From positions 248,001 through 312,000 of the forward strand of contig OW569383.1 in NCBI GenBank assembly GCA_937625935.1: a stretch of 64,000 nucleotides of DNA, read 5' to 3'. Of this stretch, positions 9,108 to 18,187 are shown one piece after another. Under the pieces are notes generated by a model. That model searched no databases. It saw only the letters and a program-made list of their open reading frames with translations, and was not told the DNA's origin. The translations under genes were made by a program, and so were the position numbers. Origin of the DNA: Tetramitus jugosus. Taxonomy: Eukaryota > Heterolobosea > Eutetramitea > Acrasida > Vahlkampfiidae. Positions within the stretch are counted from its first letter, which is position 1. Each line of letters opens with the position of its first letter.

Positions 9108-11780
9108 TTACAATCCTGTTGCATCAGGCGAGTTCTTCAATTTAGAGTGAATCCCAGATGTTAGGACAGAGTGAGTGTCGTGTGCATCGTCAGTGTGGTG
9201 CGTAGCCTCCCTTCTCTTTCGATCACATAACCACATTAAATTATTGAGGGTATTCACAATCTCATTCATCTCGACAATGGTTCCTGCCTCCCAATACAAT
9301 GTTTCATCGTCAAACACAGTAGTGAAACTCAGGGGCTTCAATGGATTAGTTGTTACACTCAATAATGTTTCAATTGGTCTCTCAGGTCTTCTCGTCTTGG
9401 CAGGCAAACCCAAAAAGTTATAAGCTGCATGATTATATGGCAACTTGTTATAGATTTTCTTATCATCAATTGCAAATATACGCTCCTGCCTTCGTCCATA
9501 CTTGTTGATCTTAATCACTGAATACTCTCGATACTCTGTAGGCATAAAGGTGGGAATGTAGAATCTCATATCCTTTTCTCGCTTTTGTTTGATATCTGCT
9601 CGATTCGGTGACGCTCTACCAATGTCGGACACAACATCCTGTGAATTGTTGTCTGTGACATGAACACTGGCAAATATGGAAACATTCGACCGTAACTCCT
9701 TCATACTGCGTCTGCCTATTACTTTTGTAATATTGCTTCGACTAGGTGTGTTGCTGTCTCCGAGTTGTACTTCAACAGAGTATTGTTCTGGCTGGGCCTT
9801 ATCCTTCTTTGGAGATGCATCGTTATTCTCCGGTTGTCGTTGCTGCTGCTGTACAACTCCCTCTTTCTCTTCATTCAAATTACTGTCTGTCTTGGATGCT
9901 TCTGCCAGCAGCAACTTGCGCCGTATAAATTTCTCAATATCTCGCACTAACATATCCGGAGCAAACACTTGATACAACTCTCGAGTAGCACCATCACATG
10001 ATAAAACAACTCGTATCCGAATATCTTGAATAAAGTTAAGCTTTGGTATCTCACTTCGCTCATAGAATAACCGATTCACCGACAAATAATTGTCTATAGG
10101 AGCAATCACAAACCGTGTAATTGGCAGTTTTGACAAGATGATACTATCTAGATTGATATCAATCTTTGGATACTCGTAATCAATGCATCCACTCTCCTCT
10201 GCAGCGTGCAATGCATAGGAAGATGGAGAGTCATTAATCGGTTGCATATTGGTCTCAATTGTGTATCGTTGAAGTGCATCTCTCACCAAAGATCTCATAA
10301 ACACATTCTGTGGTGCCATTAGTTTTACACGATGAACACCTTGAGTCCGATGAGGAACAAAGATGGAAACTTGTCTCAACTTGTCTTTTGCATGGTTGTT
10401 CATAATACTATCGAACTGAGTTTTGAGGAGACCTTTGACTTGACCTGCATACCGCTGTGATTCCGATGATTTTACACTCTTTGAATTGTGCTTCTTGAAC
10501 TGTGCGCTCTGAACAAACAAATCATCCAATTTTCGCTTCTTTTTCTTCATTGGAGATGTCTGCTGCAGTGGAGGCGCCTTATTCTGTTGTTGCATTTGCT
10601 GTTTCTGCTGTTGTTTCTCATTCATCGATTGAATGTTTGACGGAGATGATGAAAGCAAGTCTGGCGGTCCATCATTCACATGTTTCATTGATTCTTCATG
10701 CCTTGAGTGACCATTGTTCGTTATCGTCGTTGATACTACTTCATCAAATAAATCTTCATTTGCTCCCGGAGGTGAAAAACTAGCTTTGAATCTCCTTCGT
10801 TTCGTTGAAAAATAACTTGGATCACTCACTTTACGCCTTGGCGTTTGTTGTTGTCTCTTGGGTGATGAAACAATGTTGGGCAGTAATTGTGTAGCTGTTA
10901 AGCTATATTGAATCGGTTGAAGTCTCCTACTACTACTATTATTATTATTATTATTGTTAATACCAGTATTATTGTTATTACTACTACTGTGAAGAGGTAT
11001 ATTTCGATGATGATGATGATTGTTGTTATTATTGGATGTATTTACATGGTTAGTTGTAGTTGAAGTTGTAGTAGGAGTATTAGGAGTAGTAGTGTTAGTG
11101 GTGGTGGTAGTGGTGGTGGTGTTGAGAGTGGAGTGATCCAAATCGACACTTCTCCATCGCTTGTGCAAATTAATTTTGGCACGTAATCGTTGAATGTGCG
11201 AAGGATGGGGGTTTGCAGCTGTAGCAGTTGAAGATGGAGGTGGCGGCGTTATTGTCGAAGTCGTAGTGGAAAAGGCGGCAATAGTTTCGTTTGGAAAAAC
11301 AGACGGTGGTGCCAATGTTTGATTGTTTCGATTCATTCCAACAGCTGTCGTAATCGACGAATTTTTGGCGCCAAAAAGAGTTCGATCTCCGGTAGCGGCA
11401 ATTGTTTCCCTCGTTGTCGGAATCATATCAACAACCATTGATGGATAATGATTGTTCTGAACAACCTGTTGTTGTTGATGTTGATGTTGCTGTGATTGTT
11501 GTCTGAGCTGTTGAGTATACAAGTGATCCATATCCTCATGTTCAAACAAGTCAAAATCAAAATCATCATCATCCTCAAATTCATCATCTGAATGATCTGG
11601 TGCTGCACCACCATAATCCAAATCCATCAATGTTGAACCATACTGATGATGATGATGATTTTCATCGTCATTGTCGCTGAAATAGCTAAAATTAAAATTA
11701 AGTTTTTTGTTATTATTGTTGTTATTGTTATTGTTGTTGTTGGGTCGACCACTGAAATCTGGTCTATTGAAACAAAACAT
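9108..11780 (-). CDS. SIN1: SIN1-like subunit of TOR complex 2 (CRIM, RBD-like and PH regions)
   Basis: An 890-residue protein. The first half (1-430) is low complexity with Asn, His, Gln and Thr runs. Residues about 485-580 match the CRIM domain of SIN1/AVO1: VRDALQRYTIE, then SYALHAAEESGCIDYEYPKI, an acidic segment, and KLPITRFVIAPI; CRIM presents substrates such as AKT/PKB family kinases to TORC2. Residues about 585-650 resemble the Ras-binding-like region (IRIRVVLSCDGATRELYQVF). Residues about 745-860 look like the C-terminal PH domain (YSVIKINKYGRRQERIFAID ... YWEAGTIVEMNEIVNTLNNL), which binds phosphoinositides and places TORC2 on membranes. Domain order and spacing equal SIN1 of other eukaryotes, including the Dictyostelium member RIP3. 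No intron is needed. The N-terminal homopolymers will vary between strains. Confidence 0.8.
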   Translation of the reverse strand: MFCFNRPDFSGRPNNNNNNNNNNNKKLNFNFSYFSDNDDENHHHHQYGSTLMDLDYGGAAPDHSDDEFEDDDDFDFDLFEHEDMDHLYTQQLRQQSQQHQHQQQQVVQNNHYPSMVVDMIPTTRETIAATGDRTLFGAKNSSITTAVGMNRNNQTLAPPSVFPNETIAAFSTTTSTITPPPPSSTATAANPHPSHIQRLRAKINLHKRWRSVDLDHSTLNTTTTTTTTNTTTPNTPTTTSTTTNHVNTSNNNNNHHHHRNIPLHSSSNNNNTGINNNNNNNSSSRRLQPIQYSLTATQLLPNIVSSPKRQQQTPRRKVSDPSYFSTKRRRFKASFSPPGANEDLFDEVVSTTITNNGHSRHEESMKHVNDGPPDLLSSSPSNIQSMNEKQQQKQQMQQQNKAPPLQQTSPMKKKKRKLDDLFVQSAQFKKHNSKSVKSSESQRYAGQVKGLLKTQFDSIMNNHAKDKLRQVSIFVPHRTQGVHRVKLMAPQNVFMRSLVRDALQRYTIETNMQPINDSPSSYALHAAEESGCIDYEYPKIDINLDSIILSKLPITRFVIAPIDNYLSVNRLFYERSEIPKLNFIQDIRIRVVLSCDGATRELYQVFAPDMLVRDIEKFIRRKLLLAEASKTDSNLNEEKEGVVQQQQRQPENNDASPKKDKAQPEQYSVEVQLGDSNTPSRSNITKVIGRRSMKELRSNVSIFASVHVTDNNSQDVVSDIGRASPNRADIKQKREKDMRFYIPTFMPTEYREYSVIKINKYGRRQERIFAIDDKKIYNKLPYNHAAYNFLGLPAKTRRPERPIETLLSVTTNPLKPLSFTTVFDDETLYWEAGTIVEMNEIVNTLNNLMWLCDRKRREATHHTDDAHDTHSVLTSGIHSKLKNSPDATGL

Positions 11781-12356
11781 GTCAATGTTTTTTCTTGTAA
11801 AAAATTGTTTTTGTCGTTGTTTGTTGTTTGTTGAGAGTGTTCTCCGAGTTTTTTTGGCTTCTGTGATCCGCGAAATTGGACATGTTCCCGTTTTTGTGTC
11901 GCTCGTTGTTCTTCGTGTTCCTTTCTCTCATTCCGTTGTCGATTTTCACACAGATCTGGTTTTGTCACAATACTTTGTCACAATGAATTGTAATTCGGTT
12001 GTTGTCTGACCGTATGAATCGTTCACTGCCTCGGAAGAACATTATCCTTGATTTGTCACGGAGTTCGTCGGTCTTTACGTTTTTTGAACAGTTCGGCGAA
12101 TTTTGCCAAACAGGTTCATACGCATGCCCTAGAATGGGCGGTCAACTGCTGACATCCAATATTTTTGCAACCAACATTGATTCTGTTGTTGCATTACGTG
12201 TGGGACAGCACCACTGGACAGTGAGAGAGCTATAGTTCTTCCCCTCAACAAAAAAAGACCTCATTCCAACCATTATTAACCCAAGCAACAACCAATCCCA
12301 ATTGTAAATTCCCCCTATACCTCGAACCATAAATCCAACCATTAACATATCCAAAT
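11781..12356. other. Divergent intergenic region
   Basis: A 576-bp region between SIN1 (minus) and the mitochondrial protein gene (plus). It contains T-rich/A-rich tracts and short frames on both strands but no recognisable gene. Promoters for both flanking genes are expected here; no specific site is identified. Confidence 0.45.
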
Positions 12357-12926
12357 ATGAACGCCAGAAATATTGTCCAACTCGCAGCTCGTAGAGCTAC
12401 CGTCTCCAGAAAGCCATCATCCCTAACTCTTCTCCAAAGTGTCGGAGCGAACCAAAATGTTCTCTTCAAGAGCTTTATCAATCAAGCAAAGTTCGGAGCT
12501 ACCCAGTTCCGAAGCGTCGCCATCGAAACAAAGAGAAACAATCCTGGTTATTTGGATTCACTGTACGGTGAATACGAAGATCCAAATTACAAGCTCGACA
12601 ACAAGCCAGAAGAGTTCAGACAAGGTGAATTCTTTTACTATGTGTCGGACTTTGGTATCATGATTCTATGCGTGCCAACCATTTCTGCTATCCTATTGTG
12701 CTTCTCCATGCTTACTTGGTATACTTTCTTTGATAGTCAATCTCAGATCTTGAGAGATGATCCTTTGAAGATGTTTGGATTCAACAGTGGAGCTGATTTG
12801 CACGAGACTAGAAATCCAATTCTCATGTGGGCTTATCCTTTCGGAGCTCATGTCGACCGAAAGATTCATTTCTACTATGAGATCCAAGATGCCATCAGCA
12901 GAAAGAAGTCTACCACCAACCAATAA
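12357..12926 (+). CDS. Probable mitochondrial inner-membrane protein, family not recognised
   Basis: A 189-residue protein. The first about 60 residues are rich in Arg, Ser and Ala with no acidic residues until IETKRN (MNARNIVQLAARRATVSRKP), a typical mitochondrial presequence. Residues about 98-126 form one membrane helix (FGIMILCVPTISAILLCFSM). The C-terminal 60 residues are soluble and hold aromatic/charged motifs (NPILMWAYPFGAHVDRKIHF). Size, single helix and presequence would suit an accessory subunit of a respiratory complex, but I do not recognise a specific one, so that is only a guess. The CDS ends 150 bp before the KMT5A start. Confidence 0.75.
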   Translation: MNARNIVQLAARRATVSRKPSSLTLLQSVGANQNVLFKSFINQAKFGATQFRSVAIETKRNNPGYLDSLYGEYEDPNYKLDNKPEEFRQGEFFYYVSDFGIMILCVPTISAILLCFSMLTWYTFFDSQSQILRDDPLKMFGFNSGADLHETRNPILMWAYPFGAHVDRKIHFYYEIQDAISRKKSTTNQ

Positions 12927-13077
12927 GCACAACCTGCAGAAAGAATTCAAAAATCTTCAACAACAACAAAATAAACTCTTTGGAGGGATCACGATCAACA
13001 ACAAAACAACGTCGTGTCGAGAAAAGAGAAACTTGCTTTTTTTGATTGTACAACAAAACTCAAACAACCTCAAGAAA

Positions 13078-14463
13078 ATGAAGCGACAGAGAAGAGAGTG
13101 TGCCATTCGTGCAGACGAATCACGCAAACACCTCATTCAAGAATTTCTGCTCATTGATCCACTTCATCTCCACTCTTCTTCTTCATCTGTCTCTCAAGAC
13201 TCTGAAATTTCCAATATTCGTCGAAAGAGCACGGGTACAGTCGATGAAAAACAACAATTTGTGTTTAAACAAAAGAGAGTTGTCAAGAGAAGGAGATCAA
13301 CCAATGATGATGATCATCATCACCATCAGACGCAAATCGGTCAAGTCAATGTTGAAGAAGTTGTTGATTCTGTGAAAAAGGAGAATCATAATTCGAGTGA
13401 GTCGTTGTTGTTGGCTCAGAATGATTTCAACAATAGTGAAAATGTTGAAAATGTTGAAGGAGGAGAAGGTGACAATGTTGATGGTAATGATGAGATGATT
13501 GCAAATTTTGATGGAAATTTTGATGGAAAGGATGCCATGGATGATGATGATGAATACCATGAAGAGAATGATTCTTCTGAAGATGATTATTCGTTTAGTG
13601 AAGAAGAAGAAGATGAAGATATCAAAGATGAAGAAGATGAAGAAAAGGAGGATGAGCAGCAAGAGGTTTCTGTCATTAGGCGGAGAGTCGTTCGAAGAGA
13701 TCGTTCTCGCACAAGAAAAGTACAAAAAGTAGGAAGAGCTACAAAATATGTTCAAGTAAAGAAAAACGAGTCGGTGGAGCAAACATTGATCAATGGTCAA
13801 AATAATGCTGATTTGTCAAAACAAGCGAATGGAGAGACAGAAGAGACAAACAACGAGAATGAACAAGAAAAGGATGAAAAATTGAGAAGGTCGACGCGAC
13901 GGAAAACAGTTTGTAGTAAGCTCAGATTTGACCGGTATTTAGACGGTGATGAAGATCAAGTAACGACTGATCAACAAAAGTATTATGTAGCTGATTCATT
14001 GTCTGGTTTAAGGCAAAAAATTCAAACAAGATTCGAAGCTCCTTTAACTGCAGGTCACGTTTCGAATTCAAAGGGCAGTGGTGTATTTGCAAAGTCATTG
14101 ATTACTCGTGGTTCATTTGTCTGTGAGTACTCTGGTGAGTTAATTACAAACAAGCAAGCAAAACAAAGAGAAGAAAAGTATGCATTGGCACACAAGGGCT
14201 GCTTCATGTTTTATTTCAATACGAGCTCTAAAATAATGTGTATTGATGCAACGGATGAGAACTTTTGTTTTGGTCATGGCAGGCTGATCAATCATCGTAT
14301 TGAACCGAACAATAACCTGTTTCCAAAGAAGGTGATGCTGGATAGTGTACCACACATTGTTTATATTGCTGCTAGGGATATCAAAGCAGGTGAGGAACTT
14401 TGCTTTGATTATGGAGATCGGAGGCAGGAAACAGTAGAGGCTTTCCCTTGGTTGCTCAACTAG
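13078..14463 (+). CDS. KMT5A: KMT5A/SET8/PR-Set7-type histone H4 lysine-20 methyltransferase
   Basis: A 461-residue protein. Residues about 320-461 are a SET domain nearly co-linear with SET8: GSGVFAKSLITRGSFVCEYSG, A-K-x-REEKYA, GCFMFYFNTSSKIMCIDATD, GRLINHR (the N-H pair that binds the cofactor), VPHIVYIAARDIKAGEELCF, DYGDR, ending E-A-F-P-W-L. As in SET8, the protein ends right after this and has no post-SET cysteine cluster. SET8 deposits H4K20me1, which governs chromatin compaction and replication licensing. The N-terminal 300 residues are acidic (long D/E runs) plus basic Arg/Lys blocks. Start: a longer frame reaches back to 12775 but overlaps the upstream gene in another frame; the ATG at 13078, after an A-rich leader, is preferred. 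Confidence 0.9.
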   Translation: MKRQRRECAIRADESRKHLIQEFLLIDPLHLHSSSSSVSQDSEISNIRRKSTGTVDEKQQFVFKQKRVVKRRRSTNDDDHHHHQTQIGQVNVEEVVDSVKKENHNSSESLLLAQNDFNNSENVENVEGGEGDNVDGNDEMIANFDGNFDGKDAMDDDDEYHEENDSSEDDYSFSEEEEDEDIKDEEDEEKEDEQQEVSVIRRRVVRRDRSRTRKVQKVGRATKYVQVKKNESVEQTLINGQNNADLSKQANGETEETNNENEQEKDEKLRRSTRRKTVCSKLRFDRYLDGDEDQVTTDQQKYYVADSLSGLRQKIQTRFEAPLTAGHVSNSKGSGVFAKSLITRGSFVCEYSGELITNKQAKQREEKYALAHKGCFMFYFNTSSKIMCIDATDENFCFGHGRLINHRIEPNNNLFPKKVMLDSVPHIVYIAARDIKAGEELCFDYGDRRQETVEAFPWLLN

Positions 14464-14781
14464 AGATGGTGAGCTGTAGATCCACACGAATTTTTGTCAC
14501 AGATCGGAGAATCTTGATTCAGCGGATTTTTATATCAAAGATATTCATGATTCGTGTCATCACCGCGGAATCTTTCAGAGCGATTTTCAACAGTCATCTG
14601 ACAGAAACGACGTGTGTGCTGAACATGCTCTCTCCCAAGGCACGCGAGAAGCACTTCCCCAAAAAAAACCCTCGATATCGTCCACAAAAACAGTCTCCCA
14701 AAACAAAAGGAACAAACACTTTACACGAAACAAACACTCTACTAACAACGAAACAAACAACTTTGACATCATAAAAAAAAC
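14464..14781. other. Intergenic region
   Basis: About 318 bp between KMT5A and the coiled-coil gene, both on the plus strand. A frame of 108 codons (14448-14774) crosses it but is basic and featureless and is not called. The A/C-rich stretch just before 14782 resembles other leaders in this window. Confidence 0.4.
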
Positions 14782-17700
14782 ATGATGCGAAAAAGCGCTA
14801 CCAACAAAAATTACTCTACGGATCACAGCTCTCTGCTGGATTTTGACGACGTGGAGTCTTTTTCGACTCCACCACCCAAAAACTCCAATTCTCAACAACA
14901 ACAAACTACACCACGAAACTCCTCCACTGACTCCCCTCTTCCCTCCAATCGTGCCGTCATGACTGGCGAAGAAATTAATTTCTCCGATGGTTTTAATACT
15001 CCGTCAAAAAACACCATTTCTAGAACATCTCTCGATTTCAACAACAATAATAATAACAATAATAATGCGAATATGACCAATCGATTAAGATCACCAAGTG
15101 CCGCTTCCATGTCTCCTGCAGCTCATACTAATGGTATTCGAACTGGACTCAGTCGATCAGTCAGTGAAAGTGTCAGTATTTCAGGCTTTACTAATAATCA
15201 AAGTGGAAGTGGTGGTAATATCACACCAAGAAGTCAATCATCATCATCAAACAGTGCAACACCAAGCACACCAACAACACCTGTTATTTTGGGAGGTGGA
15301 CTCAGTCGATCGACATCCAATCACAGTCACTTGAATTACTCTTCTGAACAACAAGCTCATCCTCCTCCGCATGCTTCTCCTCGATCGTCACTTTCAAGTC
15401 CTGCACCTTCGACGTCATCATCGACATTATCCACTGAAAAACTCAAGGGTTTCATGAAGGGCTTCGGTTCTGCATTTACAAAGGCCAAACAACCAACCAA
15501 TGAAGTCAATGGTGGCAACATTGGAAATGGAGAGAGTGATTTATCACCACAAGATTTAATTCGACAATTGAAACAACAATTGATTGAAAAGGAGAAACAA
15601 ATTAAGGACTTTAAAGAATTCTCCGCTTTGGAACAAGAAAATAAGGTGCTTATTATGCAACAATTGTCCGATTTGGAGAGTGAAAAGAAAAAGAATGAAA
15701 AGGATATACGGGTGTACAGGCAAAAATTGGAGGACAAGGAATTGGTGACGCGAAAGAATGTGGATCAATTGAAGGAGATGGATTTGTTGAATCAGAAATT
15801 GACACTCGAATTGAGTCAGACAAAGCAAGAATTGACTAAAAAGTCGGATGATTTGAGAAATGTCATGCAACAAGTGTTTCTGTTGAAGAATAGTGCTCGG
15901 GAGGTGGTTGATTTGGAAGATGAAAAGAAGGAAGAGTTGAACATTGCAAAGAGCAGTGCTGCTTCGTTGCAGAAAAAGGTAGAGTCGTTGGAGTCGCAGA
16001 TTGACAAGCTGAACACTGAGATTCAATCAATAAACAAGAAGAACAGGGAAGAGTTGGATCGGTTGCACAAGAATCATGCAGCGGATATACGATCGTTGAA
16101 TGAAGAGTACAAGTCAAGTGCAAAGGAATCCGAGTCTCGATTGATGGCCAAAATGAAGCAATTGGAAGATGAAAAGGCGCAACAACAAAAAACCATGGCC
16201 GAATTGAATCAAAAGATTGAAGATTTGGAGCAGATCAAATCCAAGTATATCATGCTCACGGGTGAACAATCAGAGAGTGTTCATTTGATTCAAACTCTTG
16301 AAGATCAGATTTCTCAGTTGCAGAATCAGAGAAATGAGTTGCAGGACAGCAAGTCTACATTGGAGATGAATGTGGCATCTCTGACAGAAAGCAACACGAA
16401 TCAATCACAAGAGATTGAAAAGTTGAATGAGCAGTTGAAGCAGATTGAGAGTGATTCACAAGAGAAATTGGACAGTGTATCTCAGGATTATGAGTCAAAG
16501 ATTGCCAGTCTGACAACTGAGCACGAAGAATATGTGACTCAATTGAAGTCCACACAAGAGAGCAAGATTGCTGAACTAAAGGAGGAGTCAGAGAACAAGG
16601 TTTCTTCTCTAACAAGCAAGTTTGAATCAAAGATTCAATCCATTAATGAGAGCTCTGCTCAACACATGGAACAGATCACTAGTCAGTTCGAAGAGCAGAT
16701 TGTGACATTGAACACCAAGATTGACTCGCTCACTGAAACTCTATCTGAGACTCAGCAGAAGAATAGTCAGTTGACGCAAGAGCTTCACGATGCACAAACA
16801 GAGGCCTCCAATCTGAAGGTTCAACTGAACCAAGCTATCACTGAGGCTGAACAGACATCAAAGGATTTGAATGAAAAGCTCTCTGATCTCGTTGCCTCTA
16901 GCGAGGAGTCCAAGGCTCAAAGTATCTCCAAGATTCAAGAGCTCGAAGAACGTATCACATCTCTGGAGAGCGACTTGTCCACAAGTCAATCTCACGCAAG
17001 TAACCTGCAGACACAAGTCAATGTCGCTCGCGAAGAGATTGAGTCTATGCGAATCGCCGAGGAAACCTACACAAAGAGAATCAATGACTTGGCAAACTTG
17101 AATCAGGATTACAAGAACAAGAATGCACACTTGCGTGATACGTTGGCCAGCAAGCAACAAGAATTTGAAGAGGCACAAGCAGAGTTGAAGAACAGAATGG
17201 AACAATCGATTGTTGACTACGAGGACAAGATCACAAAACTGACTGAAGAGAGTCAACACGAGATTCGTACACTCCAAGGACAAAATACCTCGTTGGTTGT
17301 AGAGCTCGAGCAGACTCAAACAAGATGCAATGAACAAATTCAGCAAATGAAGCAAGAATTGGCCACTATGCGATCAGATCTTGCAAGTGTAACAGATAGT
17401 CTCAATATTAAGGAGGCCCAGATTGACAGAGTGAACACATTGCTCCAGAAGGCTCAAAACAAATCTGAGAAGCTCACTGAGGAATTAACAAAGGCAAAGA
17501 GCAAGTTTGAGTTTGCGACTCAATCTTTGGCTCTTCTCAGGAAGGAATCTGAATCCATCAAGAAGAGCTTCACTGCTGAGGTAACCAAAGCACATAGCAT
17601 GTTCAATGACTTGAGCAGAGAACTGAACAGTCCAAGGGCTGGTTTGCAAGCCCTTCTCAGAAAGGAGAAGGACAAGGAGAGAATGGAACGATTGGAAGGA

Positions 17701-17856
17701 GAGAAGAGATTCTTGGCAACGACAATAGAAAATTCGAGAAGACAGACTGCAATCTCAATTGAGAAGATTGATGTGCTTGTTGACCTTGTTTTCTCATTGG
17801 TTGAAGGATTGAAGCTCGAACCCGACACAAACGAAGACTCAGAACAAAATTTGTAA
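14782..17856 (+). CDS. Long coiled-coil protein (golgin/tether-like architecture)
   Basis: A 1024-residue protein. Residues 1-210 are Ser/Thr/Pro/Asn-rich and disordered. A short segment at about 213-230 (STEKLKGFMKGFGSAFTKA) is amphipathic and could be a membrane or partner-binding helix. From about 255 to 960 the sequence is almost unbroken heptads of Leu/Ile with Gln, Glu, Lys and Ser, i.e. a very long coiled coil. The last 60 residues form a separate helical block (EKRFLATTIENSRRQTAISI, then KIDVLVDLVFSLVEGLKLEP). No GRIP, kinesin motor or myosin head is visible. Architecture (disordered head, long rod, short helical tail) suits a tether or cytoskeletal rod; a specific family cannot be named. 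Two ATG codons are adjacent at the start. Confidence 0.8.
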   Translation: MMRKSATNKNYSTDHSSLLDFDDVESFSTPPPKNSNSQQQQTTPRNSSTDSPLPSNRAVMTGEEINFSDGFNTPSKNTISRTSLDFNNNNNNNNNANMTNRLRSPSAASMSPAAHTNGIRTGLSRSVSESVSISGFTNNQSGSGGNITPRSQSSSSNSATPSTPTTPVILGGGLSRSTSNHSHLNYSSEQQAHPPPHASPRSSLSSPAPSTSSSTLSTEKLKGFMKGFGSAFTKAKQPTNEVNGGNIGNGESDLSPQDLIRQLKQQLIEKEKQIKDFKEFSALEQENKVLIMQQLSDLESEKKKNEKDIRVYRQKLEDKELVTRKNVDQLKEMDLLNQKLTLELSQTKQELTKKSDDLRNVMQQVFLLKNSAREVVDLEDEKKEELNIAKSSAASLQKKVESLESQIDKLNTEIQSINKKNREELDRLHKNHAADIRSLNEEYKSSAKESESRLMAKMKQLEDEKAQQQKTMAELNQKIEDLEQIKSKYIMLTGEQSESVHLIQTLEDQISQLQNQRNELQDSKSTLEMNVASLTESNTNQSQEIEKLNEQLKQIESDSQEKLDSVSQDYESKIASLTTEHEEYVTQLKSTQESKIAELKEESENKVSSLTSKFESKIQSINESSAQHMEQITSQFEEQIVTLNTKIDSLTETLSETQQKNSQLTQELHDAQTEASNLKVQLNQAITEAEQTSKDLNEKLSDLVASSEESKAQSISKIQELEERITSLESDLSTSQSHASNLQTQVNVAREEIESMRIAEETYTKRINDLANLNQDYKNKNAHLRDTLASKQQEFEEAQAELKNRMEQSIVDYEDKITKLTEESQHEIRTLQGQNTSLVVELEQTQTRCNEQIQQMKQELATMRSDLASVTDSLNIKEAQIDRVNTLLQKAQNKSEKLTEELTKAKSKFEFATQSLALLRKESESIKKSFTAEVTKAHSMFNDLSRELNSPRAGLQALLRKEKDKERMERLEGEKRFLATTIENSRRQTAISIEKIDVLVDLVFSLVEGLKLEPDTNEDSEQNL

Positions 17857-18187
17857 AATCATATGCTCATAAATTATTTATCCACTGGTTACAATTTACT
17901 TTTATTAAAGTGCAACAAATCCTGTAAAAAATTTCTTCTGATGCTGTGAGAGCAAGTTCCTTCTTTGCGTAAGTGGAGATTGCCAAGTACCCATACTCAT
18001 CTCAGCAGTTTTTGTAATTGAGATTCAATTGTGCTTGGTTCGTTGAACAAGGCGAACAAGAGTTGAAAAGCCTATTGATCATCATTTGTTTACTAGCTCC
18101 TGGAGGGAGAACAGAATTCACACGTGGTTCAACGAGTGTCCTTTGGGGGTCGCATACATAATTGAGCAACGGTCGGCACGCGCACAA

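Noticed and set aside
10900-11780. Plus-strand frames opposite the SIN1 low-complexity half
   Set aside because: They are the reverse complement of Asn/Thr/Gln repeats and consist of Val/Leu/Ser runs.
12775-13077. Longer N-terminus for the KMT5A-like gene
   Set aside because: It overlaps the upstream gene's coding sequence in another frame and shows no conserved sequence; the ATG at 13078 follows a normal leader.
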